Shown: positions 1-5,190 of the stretch, one piece after another | Layout: the number at the start of each line of letters is the position of its first letter | How positions within the stretch are numbered: the first letter of the stretch is position 1 | Source of the DNA: an uncultured Clostridia bacterium | GTDB taxonomy: Bacteria; Bacillota; Clostridia; TANB77; CAG-508 | DNA length: 6,654 nt | Assembly: GCA_948528155.1 (NCBI GenBank) | Contig: CAOSZT010000120.1 | Location: forward strand, 1-6,654 | Direction: 5' to 3' | Position numbers and translations under genes: made by a program | Notes under the pieces: generated by a model | Database searches by the model: none | What the model was told of the DNA's origin: nothing | What the model saw: only the letters and a program-made list of their open reading frames with translations

Positions 1-16
1 ATAGGGAGGCAAATAT

Positions 17-529
17 ATGGTAGAAAACAAAAATGAAAACTGCAATAGCAGTATAGTACAAGATTTTATGAACGAAATTTTCAAAACTTATTTACCAGAA
101 AAAGATAATTTAATTCAAATTTTAAATGAAATTCAAGACAAATTTGGCTACATTCCAGAACTCGCACAAAAAGAAACATCAAAATTCTTAAAAATTCCAA
201 TGGCAGAAATATATGGAGTTATAACATTTTATTCAAGATTTACCCTAGAACCAAAAGGAAAATATACAATATCAGTTTGCTTAGGAACAGCATGTTACGT
301 AAAAGGCTCTCAAAAAATAATAGATAGATTAAAAGAAAGATTAAAAATAGAACCAGGACAAACAACAGAAGATGGACTATTTTCAATTGACCAAACAAGA
401 TGTGTTGGTGCTTGTGGTCTAGCTCCTGTATTTACAGTTAATGGTGAAGTTTATGGAAAAGCTACTGTAAAAAAATTAGATGAAGTTTTAGATGAATTAA
501 TAGAAAAAAATAACAGTGATAATAAATGA
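17..529 (+). CDS. hydC: HydC: NuoE-like [2Fe-2S] subunit of bifurcating [FeFe]-hydrogenase
   Basis: This is the small thioredoxin-like [2Fe-2S] subunit of a trimeric cytoplasmic [FeFe]-hydrogenase (HydABC/Hnd type), related to NuoE of complex I. It carries electrons next to the NuoF-like flavin subunit. The product has 170 residues, close to the usual 150-170. A helical N-terminal part (about 15-75, with GYIPELAQ and GVITFYSRF, typical of NuoE) is followed by the Fe-S domain. The four ligands are visible: C88 and C93 in CLGTACYVKGS, and C129 and C133 in CVGACGLAP. The start is chosen because AGGGAGG lies 7 bases before the ATG. The stop is TGA. It is the first of three co-directional hydrogenase genes, and no promoter is visible because only 16 bases precede it. 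A NuoE of another NADH-linked complex is possible in principle, but the adjacent hydB and hydA make HydC the clear choice. Confidence 0.95.
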   Translation: MVENKNENCNSSIVQDFMNEIFKTYLPEKDNLIQILNEIQDKFGYIPELAQKETSKFLKIPMAEIYGVITFYSRFTLEPKGKYTISVCLGTACYVKGSQKIIDRLKERLKIEPGQTTEDGLFSIDQTRCVGACGLAPVFTVNGEVYGKATVKKLDEVLDELIEKNNSDNK

Positions 530-641
530 ATTATTAAAAACAAATTACGTTGTTTGTGAGGATAAATTGAATGAAATTCCATTAGAAGTTATAAGTCTAT
601 CAAAAAATTTATCAAAATTAAAAGATAAATTAGAAAAGTAG
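516..641 (+). CDS. Possible 41-aa small ORF between hydC and hydB (may be a remnant)
   Basis: A frame from GTG 516 to TAG 641 fills almost the whole hydC-hydB gap and overlaps the end of hydC by 14 bases. The product is short and Lys/Leu-rich, with a likely amphipathic helix near the C-terminus (PLEVISLSKNLSKLKDKLEK). The start is uncertain. GTG 516 has no good ribosome site. TTG 567 in the same frame has GTGAGG five bases upstream and would give 24 residues. The ATG at 526, which overlaps the hydC stop in the usual ATGA coupling arrangement, runs into TAA after three codons, so the frame would need a one-base shift to use it. The helical segment faintly recalls the Spo0E-like family, but the signature Gln and Asp of the SQxLD motif are Lys and Ser here. 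This could be a real small gene, a frameshifted remnant, or untranslated leader. Confidence 0.25.
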   Translation: MIINELLKTNYVVCEDKLNEIPLEVISLSKNLSKLKDKLEK

Positions 642-652
642 AAAATATAAAA

Positions 653-659
653 AAGGAGA
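653..659 (+). promoter_or_regulatory. Ribosome binding site of hydB
   Basis: AAGGAGA ends seven bases before the ATG at 667. It fixes the hydB start and shows that hydB can be translated independently of hydC despite the 137-base gap. Confidence 0.8.
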
Positions 660-666
660 AAAATTT

Positions 667-2523
667 ATGAAAACTTTACAGGAAATCCACAAAATAAGAG
701 AAGAAAAAAGAAAAGAGCTAGACTTAAGAGTAAACACAAAACTAGACACAAGAGAAAAACACATATTAGTATGTCATGGAACTGGGTGTACATCATCAAA
801 ATCAATAGAAATTTTAGAAAACTTCAAAAAAATTATAAATGAAAAAAACATAGAAAATGTAAGAGTAATTAAAACAGGATGTTTTGGATTATGTGCAAAA
901 GGACCAATAGTAATAATAAGACCAGAAGACACATTTTATGCTAATTGCACACCAGAAGACTGTGAAGAAATAGTAGAAAAACATATTATTAAAGGTGAAA
1001 AAGTGCAAAAATTACTATGTAAAGATATAGATGGAACAGTTGTAAATAGCTTAGATGACCTAAACTTTTACAAAAAACAAAAAAGAATTGCACTAAAAAA
1101 TTGTGGTGTAATAAATCCAGAAGACATAGACGAATATATAGCTTTTGATGGATATTTAGCACTAGAGAAAGTTTTAATAGAAAAATCACCAGAAGAAGTA
1201 ATAGAAGAACTAAAAAAATCAGGATTAAGAGGACGTGGAGGAGCAGGCTTCCCAACAGGTCAAAAATGGGAACTAACCAAAAATGTAGAAGCAAATCAAA
1301 AATATGTAGTTTGTAATGCAGATGAGGGAGACCCTGGTGCTTTTATGGATAGAAGTATCTTAGAAGGTGATCCACATTGTGTAATTGAAGCAATGATTAT
1401 AGCAGGATATACAATAGGATCAAATAAAGGTTACATATATGTAAGAGCAGAATACCCAATAGCAGTTAAAAGATTTCAAATTGCAATAGATCAAGCAAAA
1501 GCATATGGAATTTTAGGAAAAAACATTTTTGGAACAAAATTTGATTTTGACATAGAAATAAGATTAGGAGCAGGAGCATTTGTTTGTGGAGAAGAAACAG
1601 CACTACTAGAATCAATAGAAGGAAGAAGAGGACACCCAAGAGTAAAACCACCATATCCAGCAGTATCAGGATTATGGGGAAAACCAACATTAATAAATAA
1701 TGTAGAAACATATGTAAACATAACAAAAATTATAATAAATGGAGCAGATTGGTATAATCAAATAGGAACAGAAAATTCAAAAGGAACAAAAGTATTTGCT
1801 TTAGGAGGAAATGTAAATAATACTGGACTAGTAGAAGTACCAATGGGAACAACACTAAGAGAAATAGTTTATGATATTGGAGGCGGAATACCAAACAACA
1901 GAGAATTCAAAGCAGCACAAACAGGAGGACCTTCAGGAGGATGTATTCCAAAAGAACATTTAGACACACCAATAGATTATGAATCCTTAAAAGCAATTGG
2001 TTCAATGATGGGTTCAGGTGGACTTATAGTTATGGATGATACAAAATGTATGGTAAGTTTAGCAAAATTTTACTTAGACTTCACAGTTTCAGAAAGTTGT
2101 GGAAAATGTACACCTTGTAGAATTGGAACAAAAAGGATGTATGAAATATTAGATAAAATTTGTGAAGGTAATGGTACAGAAATTGACCTATATAGATTAG
2201 AAAAACTAGCATTAAGTGTAAAAGAATCAAGTGTATGTGGATTAGGTCAAAGTGCACCAAATCCAGTATTAAGTACATTAAAATATTTTAGAGAAGAATA
2301 TAAAGAACATACTACATATAAACAATGCAAAAGTAAAGAATGTAAAAAATTGGCTCAAATAGAAATAGAAGCAGATAAATGCAAAGGTTGTGGAATTTGT
2401 CAAAGAAACTGTCCTGTTGATGCAATTACAGGAGAGGGAAGAGATATTAGAATAATCGACCAAGATAAATGTATTAAATGTGGTACTTGTTTAACAAAAT
2501 GTCCTTTCAAGGCAATTAAGTAA
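667..2523 (+). CDS. hydB: HydB: NuoF-like FMN/NAD(H) subunit of bifurcating [FeFe]-hydrogenase
   Basis: This is the flavin subunit of the soluble HydABC complex. It exchanges electrons with NAD(H) through FMN and passes them on through Fe-S clusters toward HydA and ferredoxin. The 618 residues match the usual length of about 600-630. Domains in order: an N-terminal thioredoxin-like [2Fe-2S] domain (about 30-115; C36, C41, C72, C76); the NuoF core with the FMN loop GRGGAGFPTG (189-198), ADEGDPGAF (218-226) and CGEETALLESIEG (307-319); the NuoF [4Fe-4S] site ESCGKCTPCRIG (C478, C481, C484, with C524); and a C-terminal 2x[4Fe-4S] ferredoxin domain (C572, C575, C578, C582 and C602, C605, C608, C612). 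The extra N- and C-terminal Fe-S domains separate HydB from respiratory NuoF. H548, C554 and C559 in the linker may bind a metal. The related NADP-type HndC cannot be excluded, because cofactor preference is not readable here. Confidence 0.96.
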   Translation: MKTLQEIHKIREEKRKELDLRVNTKLDTREKHILVCHGTGCTSSKSIEILENFKKIINEKNIENVRVIKTGCFGLCAKGPIVIIRPEDTFYANCTPEDCEEIVEKHIIKGEKVQKLLCKDIDGTVVNSLDDLNFYKKQKRIALKNCGVINPEDIDEYIAFDGYLALEKVLIEKSPEEVIEELKKSGLRGRGGAGFPTGQKWELTKNVEANQKYVVCNADEGDPGAFMDRSILEGDPHCVIEAMIIAGYTIGSNKGYIYVRAEYPIAVKRFQIAIDQAKAYGILGKNIFGTKFDFDIEIRLGAGAFVCGEETALLESIEGRRGHPRVKPPYPAVSGLWGKPTLINNVETYVNITKIIINGADWYNQIGTENSKGTKVFALGGNVNNTGLVEVPMGTTLREIVYDIGGGIPNNREFKAAQTGGPSGGCIPKEHLDTPIDYESLKAIGSMMGSGGLIVMDDTKCMVSLAKFYLDFTVSESCGKCTPCRIGTKRMYEILDKICEGNGTEIDLYRLEKLALSVKESSVCGLGQSAPNPVLSTLKYFREEYKEHTTYKQCKSKECKKLAQIEIEADKCKGCGICQRNCPVDAITGEGRDIRIIDQDKCIKCGTCLTKCPFKAIK

Positions 2524-2657
2524 GAGACAAATATAGCCTATGTAGTTTTTTATTTCATTAGATTAATATATGCTAATAATGAAGAGAAAACAAAATATTA
2601 TCGGTATAAATTATTATGTAAAAAAGCAAAGCAAAGCTTTGTGAAAGGAGGAAAATT
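2524..2657 (+). other. hydB-hydA intergenic region with hairpin before the hydA ribosome site
   Basis: These 134 AT-rich bases hold no convincing gene or terminator. A 6-bp stem with an AAA loop (CAAAGC-AAA-GCTTTG, 2627-2641) ends two bases before the hydA Shine-Dalgarno AAAGGAGG (2644-2651), which is 6 bases from the ATG. With no T-run after it, the hairpin is not a terminator. It might mark an mRNA processing or stabilising site, or modulate hydA translation. No strong promoter is seen, so hydA is probably co-transcribed with hydCB. Confidence 0.45.
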
Positions 2658-4397
2658 ATGGAAAAAGATTTAGTTACTTTAACAATAGATAATCAAAAAA
2701 TAACAGTAAAAAAAGACACAACAATTTTACAAGCAGCAAAAGAAGCGGGAATTGATATACCAACTTTATGCTTTTTAAAAGATATAAATGAAATTGGTGA
2801 TTGCAGAATGTGTATAGTAAAAGTTGAAGGAAGAAGAGGATTTGCAACATCTTGTATTCAAAAAGTAGAAAATGGCATGGTTGTAAAAACAAATACACCA
2901 GATATAATAGAGGCAAGACATGTCATGTTAGACTTAATAATTTCAAATCATAGTAAAGATTGTTTAACTTGTACAAGAATGGGAAACTGTGAATTACAAG
3001 CTCTTGCTAAAAAATTTAATATACAATCCATAGAATTTGATGGAGAAAGAAAAGAACAACCAATAGATAATTTATCACCAGCAATAGTAAAAGACCCAAA
3101 CAAATGTATTCTATGTAGAAGATGTGTAGCCACTTGCAAAAATATACAAAAAATAGGGGCAGTTGATTGTGGAAATAGAGGTTTTGAATCAAGTATTTCA
3201 ACAACATATAATAAAAGTTTAAAAGACACAAACTGTGTATATTGTGGTCAATGTATTCAAGCCTGTCCAACAAGTGCATTAAGAGAAAAAGAAAATATCG
3301 ATGATGTATGGGTAAAATTAAAAGACCCAGAAACATATGTAATTGTACAAACAGCACCAGCAGTTAGAGTAGCACTAGGTGAAGAATTTGAAATGCCTAT
3401 TGGTACAGATGTTACAGGAAAAATGGTTACATCTCTAAAAAGATTAGGATTTAACAAAGTATTTGATACAAATACAGCAGCTGATTTTACCATAATGGAA
3501 GAAGCAAATGAATTTGTAAAAAGATTCAAAGAAATCGACAATTTGCCAATGATAACTTCTTGTTGTCCTGGTTGGATAAGATATATAGAAATAAATTATC
3601 CAGAACTAGTTCCACATCTTTCAACTTGTAAATCACCACATGAAATGTTAGGAGCATTAATTAAATCATATTATGCCAAAAAAGAAAATATTAATCCTGA
3701 GAAAATATATGTTGTTTCAGTAATGCCATGTATTGCTAAAAAATATGAAAGACAAAGAGAAGAATTATCAAATAACAAACTTTTTGATGTTGATTGTGTA
3801 ATTACTACAAGAGAATTAGCTAGAATGATAAAATATGCAAATATTAGATTTGAGAATTTAGAAGATAGCGAATTTGACAACCCATTAGGAGAGTCAACAG
3901 GTGCTGCTAGTATTTTTGGAACAACAGGTGGTGTTATGGAAGCCGCTTTAAGAACTGCCCAAGATATTTTAACAGGTGAAGATTTAGACAAAATTAATTT
4001 TGAGCCTGTTAGGGGAGAAAAAGGTATTAAAGATGCTACAGTAAATATTAATGGCAAAAATATTAAAGTTGTCGTTGCAAGTGGCTTAGGTAATGCTCAG
4101 AAAATTATGGAAGAAATAAAATCAGGAAAAGCGGATTATCAATTTGTAGAAATTATGGCATGTCCTGGTGGATGTATTATGGGTGGTGGTCAACCTATTA
4201 AAAATTCTACAATTCGCTCTGAAATTGATGTCAGAAAATTAAGAGCTGAAGCTATTTATGAGATTGATGAAAAATCAATAATTAGGAAATCACACCAAAA
4301 TCCTGTTTTAAAAAAGGTTTATAACGAATTTTTAGGAGAGCCAGGAAGTGAAGTCGCTGAAAAAGTATTACATACAAAGTTTACTGTTACAAGATAA
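2658..4397 (+). CDS. hydA: HydA: [FeFe]-hydrogenase catalytic subunit (modular M3 type)
   Basis: This is the catalytic subunit, reducing protons to H2 or oxidising H2 at the H-cluster in the cytoplasm as part of HydABC. The 579 residues have the full modular layout of the clostridial CpI type. First is an N-terminal [2Fe-2S] ferredoxin domain (C38, C49, C52, C66). Next is a His-ligated [4Fe-4S] site (H98, C102, C105, C111), then two [4Fe-4S] clusters (C150, C153, C156, C160 and C193, C196, C199, C203). The H-domain carries L1 TSCCPGW (300-306; C302 as proton-relay Cys, C303 as ligand), L2 MPCIAKKYE (356-364; C358) and L3 MACPGGCIMGGGQP (500-513; C502, C506). The small-subunit-like tail (about 515-579) includes SHQNPVLKKVYNEFLGEP. 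The extra C-terminal [2Fe-2S] domain of the Thermotoga HydA is absent, as in many clostridial forms. All H-cluster ligands are intact, so it should be active if the maturases HydE, HydF and HydG are encoded elsewhere. AAAGGAGG before the ATG fixes the start. Confidence 0.97.
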   Translation: MEKDLVTLTIDNQKITVKKDTTILQAAKEAGIDIPTLCFLKDINEIGDCRMCIVKVEGRRGFATSCIQKVENGMVVKTNTPDIIEARHVMLDLIISNHSKDCLTCTRMGNCELQALAKKFNIQSIEFDGERKEQPIDNLSPAIVKDPNKCILCRRCVATCKNIQKIGAVDCGNRGFESSISTTYNKSLKDTNCVYCGQCIQACPTSALREKENIDDVWVKLKDPETYVIVQTAPAVRVALGEEFEMPIGTDVTGKMVTSLKRLGFNKVFDTNTAADFTIMEEANEFVKRFKEIDNLPMITSCCPGWIRYIEINYPELVPHLSTCKSPHEMLGALIKSYYAKKENINPEKIYVVSVMPCIAKKYERQREELSNNKLFDVDCVITTRELARMIKYANIRFENLEDSEFDNPLGESTGAASIFGTTGGVMEAALRTAQDILTGEDLDKINFEPVRGEKGIKDATVNINGKNIKVVVASGLGNAQKIMEEIKSGKADYQFVEIMACPGGCIMGGGQPIKNSTIRSEIDVRKLRAEAIYEIDEKSIIRKSHQNPVLKKVYNEFLGEPGSEVAEKVLHTKFTVTR

Positions 4398-4522
4398 TAC
4401 TTTTTATAATTAAGTAATTTTTAATTGTTACTACATAATAGTTTTTCAAATGAACAATATGTCAAAAAGCTTATATATAAATTTTTTAACTACTCAACTA
4501 TAAAAAAATAAATTTAGAAGTA
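4398..4522. other. AT-rich spacer after hydA, no gene seen
   Basis: No gene or strong intrinsic terminator is visible after the hydA stop. There are only weak AT-only dyads, such as TTATATATAA (4471-4480) followed by a short T-run, and AGTAA/TTACT arms near 4415-4435. How the hydrogenase transcript ends is not clear from the sequence. Confidence 0.4.
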
Positions 4523-4551
4523 TTGATTTTTGAACTTTTTTATTATATAAT
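4523..4551 (+). promoter_or_regulatory. Sigma-A-type promoter for the 57-aa gene
   Basis: TTGATT (4523-4528), a 17-base spacer and a perfect TATAAT (4546-4551) fit the vegetative consensus. The predicted transcript start is near 4558, giving a leader of about 50 bases that contains the left arm of the inverted repeat and the ribosome site. In AT-rich DNA TATAAT is common, but the spacing, the -35 and the downstream small gene agree. Confidence 0.6.
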
Positions 4552-4565
4552 ATTATGTATATCAA

Positions 4566-4577
4566 GTTGAAACTCTT
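4566..4577 (+). repeat. Left arm of 12-bp inverted repeat flanking the 57-aa gene
   Basis: GTTGAAACTCTT is the exact reverse complement of AAGAGTTTCAAC at 4794-4805. The arms lie in the leader and just after the stop of the small gene, 216 bases apart. The match continues for AT/AT with a one-base bulge. It could be a mRNA end-to-end pairing, paired protein-binding sites, or ends of a small mobile unit. Confidence 0.6.
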
Positions 4578-4598
4578 TATATTTTTATTGTATAAGAG
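4573..4598 (+). promoter_or_regulatory. Possible leader hairpin overlapping the Shine-Dalgarno site
   Basis: CTCTTTATA (4573-4581) can pair with TATAAGAG (4591-4598) as an 8-bp stem with one bulged T and a 9-base loop. The 3' arm overlaps the start of the ribosome site AGAGGAGG (4595-4602), so the stem could partly hide it. The stem is AU-rich and weak, and the regulatory role is inference. Confidence 0.3.
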
Positions 4599-4610
4599 GA
4601 GGAAAATCTT

Positions 4611-4784
4611 ATGAAGAAATTAGAGCAAAAAGTTGAGTTTGTGAACGGAAAAAATGAAAATGAATTACAAAATAATATGCAAAAAGTCATCACCAAATAT
4701 AATGAAGAAGGAAAAGAGCTTTCACTTTTAAGCACATACAAAAATAATAAAGGTGAAAATATATTCATTATGATATTTAGTTAA
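4611..4784 (+). CDS. Small protein of unknown function, 57 aa
   Basis: I do not recognise this gene with confidence. It runs from ATG 4611 to TAA 4784 and has a strong Shine-Dalgarno AGAGGAGG (4595-4602) 8 bases upstream, its own promoter and a strong terminator, so it is very likely expressed. The product is highly polar (many Lys, Glu, Asn), with no signal peptide, membrane segment or Cys. The pattern suggests a short strand (QKVEFVNG, 6-13), a helix (about 16-36) and one or two C-terminal strands ending in IFIMIFS. That layout is loosely like small spore-associated Cse60-type proteins, but this is a topology impression, not a motif match. It is monocistronic, unrelated to the hydrogenase genes by sequence, and flanked by the 12-bp inverted repeat. 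A toxin, antitoxin or regulatory small protein are equally open options. Confidence 0.8.
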   Translation: MKKLEQKVEFVNGKNENELQNNMQKVITKYNEEGKELSLLSTYKNNKGENIFIMIFS

Positions 4785-4793
4785 GTTTTTCAT

Positions 4794-4805
4794 AAGAGTT
4801 TCAAC
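4794..4805 (+). repeat. Right arm of 12-bp inverted repeat flanking the 57-aa gene
   Basis: AAGAGTTTCAAC is the exact reverse complement of the left arm at 4566-4577. It lies 9 bases after the small gene's stop and 8 bases before the terminator stem. With the two preceding bases it shares ATAAGAG with the ribosome-site region at 4592-4598, so in the RNA both could compete for the same left arm. Confidence 0.6.
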
Positions 4806-4813
4806 AAATATGC

Positions 4814-4859
4814 AAAAGCACTGCTATCACATATTTATATAGTGATAGCAGTGCTTTTT
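4814..4859 (+). terminator. Strong intrinsic terminator, probably bidirectional
   Basis: A perfect 17-bp stem (4814-4830 with 4842-4858; core GCACTGCTATCAC/GTGATAGCAGTGC) with an 11-base AT loop ends in TTTTT (4855-4859). It terminates the 57-aa gene on the plus strand. On the minus strand the same stem ends in TTTT, 13 bases beyond the stop of the Asn-rich gene, so it can serve both convergent genes. Confidence 0.9.
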
Positions 4860-4871
4860 GATATAAAAAAA

Positions 4872-4976
4872 TTATTTACAGTTATTATTATTTTGTCTTT
4901 CATTGTTTTGATTTTGATTATTACTATTATTTTTTTTGTTATTATTATTGTTATTGTTTTTATTCTTGTTTGACAT
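4872..4976 (-). CDS. Asparagine-rich small protein, 34 aa
   Basis: On the minus strand ATG (4976-4974) opens 34 codons ending in TAA (4874-4872). The product is extremely biased: 20 of 34 residues are Asn, with Lys, Gln, Ser and single Glu and Arg, one Cys next to last, and no hydrophobic residue after the initiator Met. It begins MSNKNK and contains a run of seven Asn. The main support is the ribosome site: GGAGGTG (4990-4984), fully complementary to the 16S tail, sits 7 bases before the ATG and is the best such site in the window. It faces the 57-aa gene across a shared terminator. Such a protein would be disordered. A structural or spore-associated role is conceivable given the sigma-E-like promoter candidate upstream, but I recognise no family. 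Low-complexity AT-rich DNA can give Asn-rich frames by chance, so the call rests on the ribosome site and context. Confidence 0.65.
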   Translation of the reverse strand: MSNKNKNNNNNNNKKNNSNNQNQNNERQNNNNCK

Positions 4977-4983
4977 TGAAAAG

Positions 4984-4990
4984 CACCTCC
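4984..4990 (-). promoter_or_regulatory. Near-perfect Shine-Dalgarno of the Asn-rich gene
   Basis: CACCTCC on the plus strand reads GGAGGTG on the minus strand, an exact 7-base match to the anti-Shine-Dalgarno, 7 bases from the ATG. It decides both the strand and the start of the small gene. Confidence 0.75.
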
Positions 4991-5007
4991 ATTCAATTTC
5001 TAAAATT

Positions 5008-5035
5008 ATTGTAGCCAAAAAAACAAAAAATATTC
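5008..5035 (-). promoter_or_regulatory. Sigma-E-like promoter candidate for the Asn-rich gene
   Basis: On the minus strand GAATATT (5035-5029) is followed after 13 bases by GCTACAAT (5015-5008). This resembles the mother-cell sigma-E consensus known from Bacillus (KMATATT then CATACAMT): 7 of 7 and 6 of 8 positions agree. There is no sigma-A -35 at the right distance from TACAAT. The predicted leader is about 25 bases. The flanks are AT-rich, so chance similarity is a real possibility. Confidence 0.3.
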
Positions 5036-5044
5036 TAATAAAAT

Positions 5045-5073
5045 TTGTTTTTTTGAAAAAAAAGAGATATAAT
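5045..5073 (+). promoter_or_regulatory. Sigma-A-type promoter candidate for murD
   Basis: TTGTTT (5045-5050), a 17-base spacer and a perfect TATAAT (5068-5073) precede murD. Transcription would start near 5080 and leave a leader of about 110 bases before the ATG at 5191. The -35 is weak (3 of 6). It lies back to back with the minus-strand promoter candidate. Confidence 0.45.
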
Positions 5074-5115
5074 AATAAACGAAAAGCAAAAATAATGAAT
5101 ATAATAAAACAAGAT

Positions 5116-5179
5116 CTGTCCCATTATACAAAAATGTTAGAAAGAGACAGTCCCAAAAAGAAACGTCCCCAATGGACAC
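5116..5179 (+). repeat. GTCCC-rich island in the murD leader, repeat-like
   Basis: In otherwise AT-rich DNA this stretch has three GTCCC cores: CTGTCCC (5116-5122), GACAGTCCC (5146-5154) and AACGTCCCC (5162-5170), followed by GGACAC (5174-5179). AACGTCCCC recurs inverted after murD (6629-6637). CTGTC/GACAG and GTCC/GGAC could form small stems. It resembles debris of an interspersed repeat or a structured leader more than coding sequence. The full repeat unit cannot be defined from this window. Confidence 0.35.
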
Positions 5180-5180
5180 T

Positions 5181-5185
5181 GGAGG
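5181..5185 (+). promoter_or_regulatory. Ribosome binding site that decides the murD start
   Basis: GGAGG sits 5 bases before the ATG at 5191. The in-frame ATGs further upstream (5094 and 5134, and the one at 4936) have no such site, so this one sets the start. Confidence 0.75.
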
Positions 5186-5190
5186 AAAAT

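Noticed and set aside
989..1726. Leu-rich minus-strand frames opposite hydB
   Set aside because: They are antisense shadows of a well supported gene with strong codon bias, without ribosome sites. The same holds for minus-strand frames opposite hydA, the 57-aa gene and murD.
2570..2644. 24-codon plus-strand frame in the hydB-hydA gap
   Set aside because: No Shine-Dalgarno, composition like AT-rich spacer, and the end overlaps the hydA hairpin and ribosome-site region.
4471..4487. TTATATATAA followed by T-rich sequence as the hydrogenase operon terminator
   Set aside because: The dyad is AT-only with no real loop, so it would be too weak; chance is likely in this composition.
4450..4503. 17-codon plus-strand frame after hydA
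   Set aside because: No ribosome site and too short to distinguish from chance.
4566..4573. GTTGAAAC, which resembles the end of many CRISPR repeats
   Set aside because: Single copy plus one inverted copy, no regular spacers and no cas gene in the window.
4567..4596. TTGAAA with TATAAG at 18-base spacing as a second promoter for the 57-aa gene
   Set aside because: Transcription would start inside or after the ribosome site, leaving none on the mRNA.
4936..5190. N-terminal extension of MurD beginning with poly-Leu, resembling a signal or membrane segment
   Set aside because: No ribosome site, atypical for MurD, overlaps the better supported minus-strand gene and a repeat-like island; GGAGG before ATG 5191 gives the normal length.
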